From Amycolatopsis sp. MtRt-6 (lineage in GTDB: Bacteria; Actinomycetota; Actinomycetes; Mycobacteriales; Pseudonocardiaceae): a stretch of DNA of 64,000 bases. This document shows positions 7,628 to 17,377 of this stretch, one piece after another. The stretch is from NCBI RefSeq assembly GCF_017308975.1, contig NZ_JADWPD010000006.1, forward strand, positions 248,001 to 312,000, given 5' to 3'. Position numbers and translations under genes: made by a program. Below the pieces are notes generated by a model, which did not search any database, was not told the DNA's origin, and saw only the letters and a list, made by a program, of their open reading frames with translations. The stretch's first letter is position 1; every line of letters starts with the position of its first letter.

Positions 7628-9384
7628 TCCGAGACACTCAGCGTGGACGCGACCCGGTCGAAGACGTCCTGGCGGCCCGAGTTCTCCTGCTCGGCCGGCA
7701 CGGTGACGGAGAGGATCCACAGGCTGGTGCTCGCCCGGACCAGGTTCATGAACGTCACGCGGGTGCCGCCACCGCCGTTGCCCTCGGGGAGGGTGCCGCC
7801 CTCGGCCAGGCGGTAGGTCAGCGTCGAGCCCTTGCCGCCCGGCAGCGGCGTCGGCCCGTCGAGCACGAACGCGTTGCCCGGGTAGGACTCCCTCAGCCAG
7901 CCGATGTACTCGCTGTCGTCGGGGTACTGGGTGAAGTACTTCGCCAGCCGCTCCACCCGCAGCGACCGGCGCCCGTCGGGGGAGACGTACTGGACCGCCG
8001 TGCTCGCCCCGAACTTCGACGTCGTGTGCGGGGCGACGAACTTCTGCCAGCCCTCGGGAACCTGCAGGCCGAACTGCCCGCCGTTGCCGGTCGCGTAGCT
8101 CGCGTCGCCGGACTGCTGCACCAGCGACGGCGCCGGCACGTCGGTGACGCCGTTCGACGGGGTGCGCGGGGCCGCGTCCGGCGGCAGCAGCGACTGCCCG
8201 CCGACCGCCCTGGCCAGCGCGAACCCGCCACCCGCGGCGAGCAGGAAGAGCAGGATCGCCACCGCGACGAGTACCGCGGTGGCCGTGGAGCTGCGCCGGG
8301 CCGGCCGCGGCGGCGCCGGCACGAACACCGTCGGCGGCCCCGAGGACGGCGGCGGGGCAGGCGGGCGCAGGAACGGCAGCGGGCCCGGGTCGGCGGCCAG
8401 CTCGCTGCTCGACGCCTCGGCCTTCTTCTCCGGCTTGGCCGTGTCCTTCTCGGGCAGGACGGTCTTGATGATCTGGGTGTCGGTCGCGTCCGGCTGCGCC
8501 GACGTCTTCTTGCCGTCGGGCGTGCGGAAAAGCTCGGGCCCGAACAGGTCGAGCGGCGTTTTCGTCTGCAGCGGGTAGAGCCGGTGCCGGACCTCCCGCA
8601 GCGTGATCCGCCGGCCCGGCTCCTTCTTCATCAACGCGCCGATGACCTCGGCGAGCGGGCCGGCCTTCGGCTTGGGCACCTTCCCGTTGACGACCTTGCC
8701 GACCGTCTCCAGGGGATCGCCGTCGGCGTCGTACGGCGGCGCGCCCTCGACCGCCGCGAACAGCGTCGCGCCGAGGCCCCACAGGTCCGCGGCCGGCGTG
8801 ACGGCGCCGCCGGAGGCGACTTCCGGCGCGATGTAGGCGGGCGAGCCGAGCATGATCCCGGTGCGGGTCATGGTCGCCTCGGAGACGTTGCGGGCGATGC
8901 CGAAGTCGGTCAGCTTGATCCGGCCGTCGCTGGCGACCAGGACGTTGCCCGGCTTGACGTCGCGGTGGGTGATCCCGGCGGCGTGCGCGGCCTCCAGCGC
9001 GGACGCCACGGCGATGCCGACCGCGGCGGCCTGCCCGACGGTCAGCGGCCCGTGGTCGCGCAGGATGTGCGCCAGGCTGCGCGAGGGCAGCAGCTCCATC
9101 ACCACGAACGGCTGGTCGTCCTCGCGGGCGACGTCGTGCAGGATGATCACGTTCGGGTGGGAGAGCACGGCGATCGCGCGGGCCTCGCGCAGCGTGCGCT
9201 CCCGCAGCTCGTCCGCCTGCGACGCCGGGATGCCCGGCGGCACCTTCATCTCCTTGACGGCCACCTGCCGGTGCAGGAACTCGTCGTAGGCCGACCAGAC
9301 GGTGCCCATCGACCCGGAGCCGAGCACCGAACGCAGCCGGTAGCGACCGGCGACCACTCGTGTCTCTTCGCTGGAGGGGGGCAC
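7624..9384 (-). CDS. Transmembrane serine/threonine protein kinase
   Basis: A 586-residue eukaryotic-type kinase. The kinase domain covers about residues 12-270, with the glycine loop GSGSMGTVW, Lys in VAVKEM, catalytic HRDVKPGN, DFG in LTDFGIARN, and the activation segment ending GSPAYIAPE. A Pro- and Lys-rich juxtamembrane linker follows. One transmembrane helix (VLVAVAILLFLLAAGGGF, about residues 360-380) leads to an extracellular domain of about 200 residues with no PASTA repeats. The external ligand and substrates are unknown. The gene starts with GTG and is divergent from mutA. Confidence 0.92.
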   Translation of the reverse strand: MPPSSEETRVVAGRYRLRSVLGSGSMGTVWSAYDEFLHRQVAVKEMKVPPGIPASQADELRERTLREARAIAVLSHPNVIILHDVAREDDQPFVVMELLPSRSLAHILRDHGPLTVGQAAAVGIAVASALEAAHAAGITHRDVKPGNVLVASDGRIKLTDFGIARNVSEATMTRTGIMLGSPAYIAPEVASGGAVTPAADLWGLGATLFAAVEGAPPYDADGDPLETVGKVVNGKVPKPKAGPLAEVIGALMKKEPGRRITLREVRHRLYPLQTKTPLDLFGPELFRTPDGKKTSAQPDATDTQIIKTVLPEKDTAKPEKKAEASSSELAADPGPLPFLRPPAPPPSSGPPTVFVPAPPRPARRSSTATAVLVAVAILLFLLAAGGGFALARAVGGQSLLPPDAAPRTPSNGVTDVPAPSLVQQSGDASYATGNGGQFGLQVPEGWQKFVAPHTTSKFGASTAVQYVSPDGRRSLRVERLAKYFTQYPDDSEYIGWLRESYPGNAFVLDGPTPLPGGKGSTLTYRLAEGGTLPEGNGGGGTRVTFMNLVRASTSLWILSVTVPAEQENSGRQDVFDRVASTLSVSD

Positions 9385-9478
9385 CCGCCAATTGTGGCGT
9401 ACCCGGGCACCGGCCCCTAACCTGCCCGGCCCGGCCCCAGCGCGACCAGACTCACAGGTCGGAGACGGCGAGTGCCTC

Positions 9479-9484
9479 TACCAT
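9479..9484 (+). promoter_or_regulatory. Putative -10 box of the mutA-mutB-meaB transcript
   Basis: TACCAT fits the actinobacterial TAnnnT -10 pattern and ends 8 bases before the mutA ATG at 9493. No ribosome binding site lies in that gap, so the transcript is probably leaderless. A clear -35 box is not visible. Confidence 0.35.
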
Positions 9485-9492
9485 CACAGGTT

Positions 9493-11328
9493 ATGACTGA
9501 TGTGGCCGGTCCGGAGTCAGTGCCGATCTCCGAACTCGACCTCGCGGCCGAGTTCCCGCAGGCAACGCGCGAGCAGTGGCAGGAGCTGGTCGCGGGCGTG
9601 CTGCGCAAGAGCGGGAAGCTGCCGGAGGACTTCGCGGGTGCCCCGGAGAGCAAGCTCGTCACGCGGACCTACGACGGGATCGAGATCCAGCCGCTGTACA
9701 CGGCCGAGGACGTCCCCGGCGACATCGGCTTCCCCGGCCTGCCGCCGTACGTGCGCGGCGCGCGTCCGGACGGCCAGGTCAGCACGGGCTGGGACGTCCG
9801 TTCCCGGTTCACCGGCGACGACGGCCGCGCGGTCAACAAGGCGATCCTCGCCGACCTCGAAGGCGGCGTGACGTCGATCTGGCTCTCGGTGCCGCCGTCC
9901 GCCCTGGCCGACGCGCTCAACGAGGTCTACCTGGATCTGGCGCCCGTCGTGCTGGACGCGGGTGCGTCGTACGAAGCCGCGGCGGACGCGCTGTTCGAGC
10001 TGTTCTCCGAGCGCGAGATCCCGGCGAGCGAAGCGACCGCCGTGCTGGGTGCCGACCCGATCGGGCTGGCCGCCCGGTCCGGGGCCGCCGTCGCGCTGGA
10101 ACCGGCCGCCGCGCTCGCGGCGCGTGTCGCCGGGAAGTACCCGAACGTGCGGACGATCGTCGCCGACGGCCTGCCGTTCCACGAAGCGGGCGGATCGGAC
10201 GCGCAGGAGCTGGGCGCGCTCGTCGCCGCCGGCGTCACCTACCTGCGTTCGCTGACGGACGCGGGGCTCGACGTCGAAGCCGCGGCCGGCCAGCTGGAGT
10301 TCCGGCTCGCCGCGACCGCCGACCAGTTCTCCACCATCGCGAAGCTGCGGGCGGCCCGCCGCCTGTGGGCGCGCGTCGCCGAGGTCTGCGGCTTCACCGC
10401 GCCCATGCGCCAGCACGCCGTGACGTCGCCGGCCATGCTGACCCGGCGCGACCCGTGGGTGAACATGCTGCGCACGACCGTGGCCTGCTTCGGCGCGGGC
10501 GTCGGCGGCGCGGACGCGGTCACCGTGCTGCCGTTCGACGCGGCGATCGGCAAGCCCGACGCGTTCTCCGCGCGGATCGCCCGCAACACCCACGCCGTGC
10601 TGCTGGAGGAGTCCAAGCTCGCCGGCGTGGCCGACCCGGCGGGCGGCTCCTGGTACGTCGAGAAGCTCACCGACGACCTCGCGCACGCGGCCTGGGCCGA
10701 GTTCACCGCCATCGAAGGCGCGGGTGGCCTGGCCGCCGAGCTGTCCTCCGGTGCCCTCGCCGAGCGGCTCGCCGCGACGTGGGAGAAGCGCTCCAAGCGG
10801 ATCGCGACGCGGCGCGACCCGCTCACCGGCGTCAGCGAGTTCCCGAACCTGGCCGAGAAGCCGGTGGTCCGGACGCCCTTCGAGGCCACGGTGGAAGGTG
10901 GCCTGCCGCGGCACCGGTACGCCGAGGGCTTCGAAGCCCTGCGGGACGCTTCGGACGCGTACCTCGCCTCGCACGGTTCGCGGCCCAAGATCTTCCTGGC
11001 CACGCTGGGTCCGGTCGCCGCCCACACCGCACGGGCCGGGTTCGCCGCCAACCTGTTCCAGGCGGGCGGGATCGAAGCCGTCAACCCTGGCGCGACCGAC
11101 GACCTGCCGGGCGCGTTCCGCGCGTCCGGCGCCCGCATCGCCTGTATCTGCGGCACCGACTCCGCGTATGAAGCACAGGCGGCCGACGTCGCCGCGTCGC
11201 TCGGCGCCGAGTACGTCCTGCTGGCGGGGAAGGGCACCTACGACGGCGTCGACGCCAACGTCTTCGCCGGCTGCGACGCCCTCGACGTCCTCAACGGCCT
11301 GCACGCCAAGCTGGGAGTTGCGCGATGA
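9493..11328 (+). CDS. mutA: Methylmalonyl-CoA mutase small (beta) subunit
   Basis: A 611-residue homologue of the mutase large subunit that forms the heterodimer but does not carry cobalamin. The TIM-barrel region has [12 protein letters not shown] and a C-terminal domain with [19 protein letters not shown], where the B12-binding DxHxxG of the large subunit is missing, as expected for MutA. The enzyme interconverts methylmalonyl-CoA and succinyl-CoA, feeding propionate, odd-chain fatty acids and branched amino acids into the TCA cycle, or providing methylmalonyl-CoA. ATG 9493 is preferred over GTG 9472. The end overlaps mutB by 4 bases. Confidence 0.94.
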   Translation: MTDVAGPESVPISELDLAAEFPQATREQWQELVAGVLRKSGKLPEDFAGAPESKLVTRTYDGIEIQPLYTAEDVPGDIGFPGLPPYVRGARPDGQVSTGWDVRSRFTGDDGRAVNKAILADLEGGVTSIWLSVPPSALADALNEVYLDLAPVVLDAGASYEAAADALFELFSEREIPASEATAVLGADPIGLAARSGAAVALEPAAALAARVAGKYPNVRTIVADGLPFHEAGGSDAQELGALVAAGVTYLRSLTDAGLDVEAAAGQLEFRLAATADQFSTIAKLRAARRLWARVAEVCGFTAPMRQHAVTSPAMLTRRDPWVNMLRTTVACFGAGVGGADAVTVLPFDAAIGKPDAFSARIARNTHAVLLEESKLAGVADPAGGSWYVEKLTDDLAHAAWAEFTAIEGAGGLAAELSSGALAERLAATWEKRSKRIATRRDPLTGVSEFPNLAEKPVVRTPFEATVEGGLPRHRYAEGFEALRDASDAYLASHGSRPKIFLATLGPVAAHTARAGFAANLFQAGGIEAVNPGATDDLPGAFRASGARIACICGTDSAYEAQAADVAASLGAEYVLLAGKGTYDGVDANVFAGCDALDVLNGLHAKLGVAR

Positions 11329-13493
11329 CCATCCCGAACTTCGCCGGTCTGGACCTCGGCACGCCGGCGCCGGGCGACCGCGACACGTGGGCGCGCGCGG
11401 TGGAGAGCGCGACCGGCAAGGGCCCGGACGCCCTGGCCTGGGAGACGCCCGAGGGCATCGGCGTCAAGCCCGTCTACACCGCCGCCGATCTGTCCGATGT
11501 GGACTTCCTGGGCACGTACCCCGGCATCGCGCCGTTCCTGCGCGGCCCGTACCCGACGATGTACGTCAACCAGCCGTGGACCATCCGCCAGTACGCCGGG
11601 TTCTCCACCGCCGAGGAGTCCAACGCCTTCTACCGGCGCAACCTCGCCGCCGGGCAGAAAGGGCTTTCGGTCGCCTTCGACCTGGCCACCCACCGCGGCT
11701 ACGACTCCGACCACCCGCGCGTCTCGGGTGACGTCGGCATGGCGGGTGTGGCCATCGACTCCATCTACGACATGCGCCAGCTCTTCGATGGGATTCCCCT
11801 CGACAAGATGTCGGTGTCGATGACGATGAACGGCGCGGTGCTGCCGGTGCTCGCGCTGTACGTCGTCGCGGCCGAGGAGCAGGGGGTGAAGCCGGAGCAG
11901 CTCGCGGGGACCATCCAGAACGACATCCTCAAGGAGTTCATGGTCCGCAACACCTACATCTACCCGCCGCAGCCGTCGATGCGGATCATCTCCGACATCT
12001 TCTCCTTCACTTCGCAGCACATGCCGAAGTACAACTCGATCTCCATCTCCGGCTACCACATGCAGGAAGCCGGCGCGACCGCCGACCTGGAGCTGGCCTA
12101 CACGCTCGCCGACGGCGTCGAGTACATCCGCTCGGGCGTCGACGCCGGGCTCGGCGTCGACAAGTTCGCGCCACGGCTGTCCTTCTTCTGGGCGATCGGC
12201 ATGAACTTCTTCATGGAGGTCGCGAAGCTGCGCGCGGCGCGTCTCCTGTGGGCGAAGCTCGTGAAGGGCTTCAACCCGCAGTCGTCGAAGTCGCTGTCGC
12301 TGCGGACGCACTCCCAGACGTCGGGCTGGTCGCTGACCGCGCAGGACGTCTACAACAACGTCGTCCGCACCTGCGTCGAGGCGATGGCCGCGACCCAGGG
12401 GCACACGCAGTCGCTGCACACGAACGCCCTCGACGAGGCCCTCGCGCTGCCGACGGACTTCTCCGCGCGGATCGCCCGCAACACCCAGCTGCTGCTGCAG
12501 CAGGAGTCCGGCACCACGCGCGTGATCGACCCGTGGGGCGGGTCTGCTTTCGTCGAGAAGCTGACCTACGACCTCGCGCGCAAGGCCTGGGGGCACATCA
12601 CCGAGGTCGAGCAGGCCGGCGGCATGGCGAAGGCGATCGACGCGGGCATCCCCAAGCTGCGCATCGAGGAGGCCGCCGCGCGCACCCAGGCGCGCATCGA
12701 CTCCGGGCGGCAGCCGGTCATCGGGGTGAACAAGTACCAGGTCACCGACGACGAAGAGATCGACGTCCTCAAGGTCGACAACGCCGGCGTCCGCGCCCAG
12801 CAGCTGGAGAAGCTGCGGCGGCTGCGCGCCGAGCGGGACTCCGCGGCCACCGAGGACGCCCTGCGTCGGCTCACCGAGGGCGCTCAACAGGGCGGCAACC
12901 TCCTGGAACTGGCCATCGAAGCGGCCCGGGCGAAGGCCACGGTCGGCGAGATCTCGGACGCCTTGGAGAAGATCTGGGGCCGGCACTCCGGCCAGATCCG
13001 GACCATCTCGGGGGTGTACCGCGAGGAGGTGGGGAAGACGCAGAACGTCGAGAAGGCCCGTCAGCTGGTCGACGAGTTCGCCGCGGAGGAGGGGCGGCGT
13101 CCCCGCATCCTCGTCGCGAAGATGGGCCAGGACGGCCACGACCGCGGCCAGAAGGTGATCGCCACCGGCTTCGCCGACCTCGGCTTCGACGTCGACGTCG
13201 GCCCGCTGTTCTCCACCCCGGCCGAGGTGGCGCGGCAGGCGATCGAGGCGGACGTGCACGTCGTCGGCGTCTCGTCGCTGGCCGCCGGGCACCTGTCGCT
13301 GGTGCCCGCGCTGCGGCACGAGCTGGCCGAGCTGGGCCGCGAGGACATCATGGTCGTCGTCGGCGGCGTCATCCCGCCGCAGGACTACCCGGCGCTGCGC
13401 GAGGCCGGGGCGGCGGCGATCTTCGGCCCCGGCACGGTGCTCGCGGACGCGGCCATCGACCTGCTCGGCCAGCTGTCGGCGCAGGAGTCCTGA
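11325..13493 (+). CDS. mutB: Methylmalonyl-CoA mutase large (alpha) subunit, B12-dependent
   Basis: A 722-residue catalytic subunit. Substrate-binding barrel motifs include [20 protein letters not shown], and the C-terminal cobalamin domain carries the base-off His motif as GQDGHDRG (DxHxxG, about residues 603-610), then [13 protein letters not shown]. It works with MutA, translated from overlapping codons, and with the MeaB chaperone encoded three bases downstream. Length and domain order are normal for the family. Confidence 0.96.
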   Translation: MTIPNFAGLDLGTPAPGDRDTWARAVESATGKGPDALAWETPEGIGVKPVYTAADLSDVDFLGTYPGIAPFLRGPYPTMYVNQPWTIRQYAGFSTAEESNAFYRRNLAAGQKGLSVAFDLATHRGYDSDHPRVSGDVGMAGVAIDSIYDMRQLFDGIPLDKMSVSMTMNGAVLPVLALYVVAAEEQGVKPEQLAGTIQNDILKEFMVRNTYIYPPQPSMRIISDIFSFTSQHMPKYNSISISGYHMQEAGATADLELAYTLADGVEYIRSGVDAGLGVDKFAPRLSFFWAIGMNFFMEVAKLRAARLLWAKLVKGFNPQSSKSLSLRTHSQTSGWSLTAQDVYNNVVRTCVEAMAATQGHTQSLHTNALDEALALPTDFSARIARNTQLLLQQESGTTRVIDPWGGSAFVEKLTYDLARKAWGHITEVEQAGGMAKAIDAGIPKLRIEEAAARTQARIDSGRQPVIGVNKYQVTDDEEIDVLKVDNAGVRAQQLEKLRRLRAERDSAATEDALRRLTEGAQQGGNLLELAIEAARAKATVGEISDALEKIWGRHSGQIRTISGVYREEVGKTQNVEKARQLVDEFAAEEGRRPRILVAKMGQDGHDRGQKVIATGFADLGFDVDVGPLFSTPAEVARQAIEADVHVVGVSSLAAGHLSLVPALRHELAELGREDIMVVVGGVIPPQDYPALREAGAAAIFGPGTVLADAAIDLLGQLSAQES

Positions 13494-13496
13494 CCC

Positions 13497-14480
13497 TTGC
13501 CGCGCAAGATCGACGTCACCGCCTACGCCAAGGGGGTGCTCGCGGGTGACCGCGGGACGCTGTCGAAGGCGATCACGCTGGTCGAGTCGCAGCGGGAGGA
13601 CCACCGGGCGCTGGCGCAGGAGCTGCTGGTCGAGCTGCTGCCGTCGGCCGGTGGCGCCCGGCGCGTCGGCATCACCGGCGTCCCGGGTGTCGGCAAGTCG
13701 ACATTCATCGACCAGCTGGGCACCGACCTGACCGCGGCCGGGCACCGCGTCGCCGTGCTGGCGGTGGACCCGTCGTCGACGCGGACCGGCGGGTCGATCC
13801 TCGGCGACAAGACCCGGATGGCGCGGCTGGCGGTCGACCCGCGGGCCTTCATCCGGCCGTCGCCGACGTCCGGGACCTTGGGCGGGGTCGCGCGGGCCAC
13901 GCGCGAGACGATCGTGCTGATGGAGGCCGCCGGCTACGACGTCGTGCTGGTCGAGACGGTCGGCGTCGGGCAGTCCGAGGTGACCGTGGCGAACATGGTC
14001 GACTGCTTCCTGTTCCTGACCCTCGCCCGCACCGGTGACCAGCTCCAGGGCATCAAGAAGGGCGTGCTGGAGCTCGCCGACGTCATCGCCGTCAACAAGG
14101 CCGACGGCGACCACGAGCGGGACGCCCGGCGGGCCGCGCGGGAGCTGGCGGGCGCGCTGCGGATGATCTACGGGCCCGAGGCGTCGTGGACCCCGCCGGT
14201 GCTGACGTGCAGCGGCCTGCACAACCTGCGGCTCGACGAGGTCTGGGGCGCGATCGAGCAGCACCGCGAGACGCTGACGGCGTCCGGCGAGCTCGACGCC
14301 CGGCGGCGGCAGCAGCAGGTCGACTGGACGTGGGCGATGGTGCGCGAGCAGCTGCTCGGTCGGCTGGCGGTGCATCCGGACGTGCGAACGGTCGTTCCCG
14401 ACGTCGAGCGGGCGGTGCGGGACGGTGAACTGACAGCTACCCTCGGTGCACAGCGGATCCTCGACGCGTTCGGTGGCTGA
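13497..14480 (+). CDS. meaB: Methylmalonyl-CoA mutase-associated GTPase MeaB
   Basis: A 327-residue G3E-family P-loop GTPase with Walker A GVPGVGKST (about residues 61-69), switch region DPSSTRTGGSILGDKTRM, the Walker B region VVLVETVGVGQSE and NKAD for guanine recognition. MeaB protects the mutase from inactivation and gates loading of adenosylcobalamin. The TTG start at 13497 leaves a three-base gap after mutB, so the three genes form one operon. Length is typical. Confidence 0.94.
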   Translation: MPRKIDVTAYAKGVLAGDRGTLSKAITLVESQREDHRALAQELLVELLPSAGGARRVGITGVPGVGKSTFIDQLGTDLTAAGHRVAVLAVDPSSTRTGGSILGDKTRMARLAVDPRAFIRPSPTSGTLGGVARATRETIVLMEAAGYDVVLVETVGVGQSEVTVANMVDCFLFLTLARTGDQLQGIKKGVLELADVIAVNKADGDHERDARRAARELAGALRMIYGPEASWTPPVLTCSGLHNLRLDEVWGAIEQHRETLTASGELDARRRQQQVDWTWAMVREQLLGRLAVHPDVRTVVPDVERAVRDGELTATLGAQRILDAFGG

Positions 14481-14530
14481 CGGGCGCCGGGGTTCGCGGG
14501 CAGAATGCCTGGTCGTGGCGAAAGGATGAC

Positions 14531-14833
14531 ATGGCGAAACTGCGGGGTCTGGTCCTGGTCGGACTGCTGGGCGCGGTGCTGTTCACCGCGTCGCCGGCGC
14601 TGGCCGCGCCGGTGCGTCCGGCCGCTGTCACGGTGAGCGTGGCGCACGCAGCTCCCGTTCTGGTCCCGGCGCAGACCCAGCCACCGGGCCCGGTCCTCGA
14701 CCCGGCCCAGACGGACAAGGCGAACAGCGAGAAGACCCGGAACAAGCTGGTCGCGGGCCTGATCGCGGTCGTCCTGCTCGGCATCGTGATCTGGGGGCGC
14801 AAGATCCGTTCGAAGCGGGCCAAGGGGTCCTGA
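14531..14833 (+). CDS. Small exported membrane-anchored protein of unknown function
   Basis: A 100-residue protein. A signal-peptide-like N-terminus (MAKLRGLVLVGLLGAVLFTA, then an ALA cleavage region) is followed by a Pro-rich segment of about 40 residues. A single transmembrane helix (LVAGLIAVVLLGIVIW) and a basic tail RKIRSKRAKGS end the protein. This gives a small extracytoplasmic domain held at the membrane. I recognise no family. It follows meaB by 50 bp and is closed by two hairpins. Confidence 0.7.
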   Translation: MAKLRGLVLVGLLGAVLFTASPALAAPVRPAAVTVSVAHAAPVLVPAQTQPPGPVLDPAQTDKANSEKTRNKLVAGLIAVVLLGIVIWGRKIRSKRAKGS

Positions 14834-14836
14834 GGC

Positions 14837-14853
14837 GTTCGGCTTTGCCGAAC
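14837..14853 (+). terminator. First hairpin after the small membrane protein
   Basis: GTTCGGC (14837-14843), loop TTT, GCCGAAC (14847-14853): a perfect 7-bp stem starting three bases after the stop codon. There is no T run, so it may act together with the stronger hairpin that follows. Confidence 0.5.
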
Positions 14854-14884
14854 TGGTGCACGCCGTTCAACGCAGATCCGGTAC

Positions 14885-14907
14885 CGGCCGTCTAGGACGG
14901 CCGTTTT
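14885..14907 (+). terminator. Intrinsic terminator of the mut operon region
   Basis: CGGCCGTC (14885-14892), loop TAG, GACGGCCG (14896-14903), then TTTT (14904-14907). A perfect 8-bp GC stem with a short T tract is the textbook rho-independent form. Confidence 0.8.
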
Positions 14908-15030
14908 CGAGGCGCGGCTTGCCGCCTGCATGGTGCACGATCGTCTGCAAATGCGTACGACAGATCGATCGGCACGACGCGTGACCCCAGCCGCTGCGCG
15001 GGTTGCCCGTGTTGCGGGAGGAGGTGCGGC

Positions 15031-16332
15031 GTGACGGTGCTCGACTCACGACCGGACGTTCCAGGCGACCCCCAAGGGCGCATCATCAACCCCATGGAGG
15101 GGTCCGAGGCGCTCATTTCCGAAGCCGGCGTAAGCATGGCTCCCGTGGAGGACCTTGGTGCGGGCCGCGGCCCGTTCTGGCTGGACGACTGGCTCCGCGC
15201 CAACGCGACCGACGTGCTCGCCTGGCGGCGGCACATCCACGCCCACCCGGAGCTGTCGCGGCACGAGTTCGCGACCACGGAACTGGTCGTCACGCTGCTG
15301 CGCTCGGTCGGGCTCAAGCCGTGGGTGCTGCCCGGCGGCACCGGCGTCGTCTGCGACATCGGCAGTGGTGAGCGGTGCGTGGCGCTGCGCGCGGACATGG
15401 ACGCGCTGCCGCTGACGGAGGCGACCGGGCTGCCGTACGCGTCGACCGTGGAGGGCGCGGCGCACATGTGCGGCCACGACGCCCACACGGCGATCCTGCT
15501 CGGCGCGGCCCGCGCGCTGGCCGGCGCGCCGGAGCTGCCCGGCCGGGTGCGGCTGATCTTCCAGCCGGCCGAGGAGGTCATGCCCGGGGGAGCCCTGGAC
15601 ATGATCGCGGCGGGCGCGCTGGACGGCGTCGAGCGGATCTACGGCCTGCACGTCGACCCGCGGCTCGAGGTGGGCCGCGTCGGCCTGCGCGTCGGCGCGT
15701 TGACGTCGGCGGCGGACCTGATCGAGCTGCGCCTGACGTCGCCGGGCGGCCACACGTCCCGCCCCCACCTGACGGCCGACCTGGTGCACGCGCTGGGCAC
15801 GGTGATCACGTCGCTGCCGGCGCTGCTTTCGCGGCGCGTCGATCCGCGTTCCGGCACGGTCCTGGTCTGGGGAGCGGTCCACGCGGGCCAGGCGGCCAAC
15901 GCCGTCCCCCAGGACGGCGTCCTGCGCGGCACCCTGCGGACCGCGGACCACGAGGTCTGGACGGCCCTGGAACCGCTGGTCGCCTCGTCGGTGGAGTCCC
16001 TGCTGGCCCCCACCGGCGTCGGCTTCCAGCTGGACTACCGCCGTGGCGTGCCCCCAGTGGTCTCGGACCCGGACTCGACGGCGCTGATGCGCGCGGGCAC
16101 CGAAGCGGCCCTCGGCGAGGGCGCGGTCGCCCCGACGGAGCAGTCCTCGGGCGGCGAGGACTTCGGCTGGTACCTGGAGCACGTCCAGGGAGCCTTCGCC
16201 CGCCTCGGCGTCTGGTCCGGCCCGCCCACCCCCCAGTCCGACATCCACCGCCCCACGTTCATCCTCGACGAGCGTGCCCTCCTCTGCGGAGTCCGAACCC
16301 TGGTCCACACAGCCCTAACAACCCTCGCGTGA
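15031..16332 (+). CDS. M20 family amidohydrolase / peptidase
   Basis: A 433-residue metallo-aminohydrolase. After about 50 variable residues it has WRRHIHAHPELSRHEF, the first metal-site region, then ALRADMDALPL and HMCGHDAHT (metal ligands Cys/His). EEVMPGG (catalytic Glu) and a C-terminal GGEDFGWY follow. This is the AmiA/AbgA/hippurate-hydrolase branch, which cleaves N-acyl or N-acylamino acids. The GTG start at 15031 is supported by GGGAGGAGG about 7 bases upstream. It corresponds by position to the amiA1/amiB1 pair of mycobacteria, but only one copy is present here. The substrate is not known. Confidence 0.9.
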   Translation: MTVLDSRPDVPGDPQGRIINPMEGSEALISEAGVSMAPVEDLGAGRGPFWLDDWLRANATDVLAWRRHIHAHPELSRHEFATTELVVTLLRSVGLKPWVLPGGTGVVCDIGSGERCVALRADMDALPLTEATGLPYASTVEGAAHMCGHDAHTAILLGAARALAGAPELPGRVRLIFQPAEEVMPGGALDMIAAGALDGVERIYGLHVDPRLEVGRVGLRVGALTSAADLIELRLTSPGGHTSRPHLTADLVHALGTVITSLPALLSRRVDPRSGTVLVWGAVHAGQAANAVPQDGVLRGTLRTADHEVWTALEPLVASSVESLLAPTGVGFQLDYRRGVPPVVSDPDSTALMRAGTEAALGEGAVAPTEQSSGGEDFGWYLEHVQGAFARLGVWSGPPTPQSDIHRPTFILDERALLCGVRTLVHTALTTLA

Positions 16333-16380
16333 GATGCCCCTCCAATCACGCGTGATGCCCGTCCAGTCACGCGTGATGCC
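16333..16380 (+). repeat. Left cluster of 21-bp repeats
   Basis: Two 21-bp units (16333-16353 and 16354-16374), each GATGCCC-TCCA--CACGCGT, followed by the first six bases of a third. Each unit junction forms the palindrome TCACGCGTGA. The first unit begins directly after the amidohydrolase stop. The same unit occurs inverted at 17362-17432. Confidence 0.9.
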
Positions 16381-16395
16381 TCTTTCCGCACAGAG

Positions 16396-16424
16396 TTATC
16401 CACAGGCATAGCGAGTTGTCCACA
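16396..16424 (+). promoter_or_regulatory. Two DnaA-box sequences 20 bp apart
   Basis: TTATCCACA (16396-16404) is the classic DnaA box and TTGTCCACA (16416-16424) the actinobacterial form. Both have the same orientation and are two helical turns apart, about 54 bp before the next gene. There are too few boxes for a replication origin; binding by DnaA as a regulator or titration site is possible but unproven. Confidence 0.5.
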
Positions 16425-16436
16425 GGTCACGAGTAA

Positions 16437-16464
16437 GGCCCTTCCCTTCTTCGCAGGAAGGGCC
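16437..16464 (+). other. Hairpin in the 5' leader of the AbiEi/DUF559 gene
   Basis: GGCCCTTCC (16437-16445) pairs perfectly with GGAAGGGCC (16456-16464) across a 10-base loop, ending 13 bases before the GTG start. It may terminate transcription from the amidohydrolase or affect translation of the next gene. No T tract follows. Confidence 0.45.
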
Positions 16465-16477
16465 GATTCTCGATTAC

Positions 16478-17377
16478 GTGATCGATTGGGGAGGACCGCA
16501 CGGCGCGGTTTCACGCGCCGAGGCGGACGGAATTCTGGGCCGCCGAGCGGTGCTCAAGGGGCTGGCGACGGGCGTGCTCGCGCAGCCCTGGCGTGGCGTG
16601 CTCATCCATGCTGCCGACTCGCTGAACCTGCCGACGCTGGCCCAAGCGGCGTTGATCCACGTCGGACCGCCTGCGGTGCTGTCGGGCGCGACTTCTCTTG
16701 CCCTGCATGGGATTTCGGCGATAACAGACACGGTGATCCACCTCTCGGTGCTCCCTTCCAAACGGGCCCGGTCGAAGCCGGGACTCGTTGTGCACCGGGC
16801 CGAATACCAGCCCACCGACGTGCTCCAGCTCGAGGGTCTTCCGGTGTTCTCCCTCGACCTCGCCCTCGCTGACTACCTGTGCTCGGGCGACGAGCGAACG
16901 GCGTTCGCCGCGATCGATCAGGCGATGGCGGGACTGCCGGATGACCACCGCCAGACCCTGCGGAAGAACGTCCGAGACCGCCTCATCGACCGCCGGGACC
17001 GGCGAGGTATCCACAGGGCGCAGATGCTGCTGGCCCTGGCGACCGGGAAGGCCGAATCGCCCCCGGAGAGCATCCTCCGGCTGATCGTGGTCAAGGCCGG
17101 GTTCCCGGTCCCGGAGGCACAGTTCGAGATCACCACTGTCGACGGCCGCCGTCTCTACGTCCTCGACATCGCGTGGCCCGAGTTGCGGATCGCGCTCGAG
17201 TACGACGGGTTCGCCGCGCACGAGGAGCGGCACGAGCGCGACGCCGAGCGGGACGAGCGGATGGCCGGACGAGGCTGGGTCACCATCCGGGCGACTGCCG
17301 TCGACCTGCGAGAACCGGGACGCGTCCTCGCCGAGCTGCGGGACGCCTTCAAGTTACGTTCGGGGCATCACGCGTGA
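16478..17377 (+). CDS. AbiEi-like antitoxin-domain / DUF559 endonuclease-fold protein
   Basis: A 299-residue protein with a GTG start. The N-terminal 75 residues resemble the AbiEi winged-helix region, with VLAQPWRGVLIHAADS then AVLSGATSLALHGI. The C-terminal 100 residues match the DUF559/Vsr-type nuclease fold, seen in VLDIAWPELRIALEYDGFAAH, RDAERDERMAGRGW and a final VDLREPGRVLAEL. Such proteins are common solitary genes in actinobacteria, sometimes called type IV antitoxin-like; the function is not established. No partner toxin gene lies beside it. The stop codon lies inside a repeat, and inverted repeat clusters bracket the gene, suggesting it moved as a unit. Confidence 0.75.
   Translation: MIDWGGPHGAVSRAEADGILGRRAVLKGLATGVLAQPWRGVLIHAADSLNLPTLAQAALIHVGPPAVLSGATSLALHGISAITDTVIHLSVLPSKRARSKPGLVVHRAEYQPTDVLQLEGLPVFSLDLALADYLCSGDERTAFAAIDQAMAGLPDDHRQTLRKNVRDRLIDRRDRRGIHRAQMLLALATGKAESPPESILRLIVVKAGFPVPEAQFEITTVDGRRLYVLDIAWPELRIALEYDGFAAHEERHERDAERDERMAGRGWVTIRATAVDLREPGRVLAELRDAFKLRSGHHA

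Noticed and set aside
11238..14375. Very long open frame on the minus strand across mutB and meaB
   Set aside because: It is an Arg/Gly/Pro/Val-rich shadow of the highly conserved plus-strand mutase genes, caused by high GC. The same reason excludes other long antisense frames.
16396..16424. Chromosomal or plasmid replication origin
   Set aside because: Only two DnaA boxes, no AT-rich unwinding region, and no dnaA, dnaN, parA or rep gene nearby.
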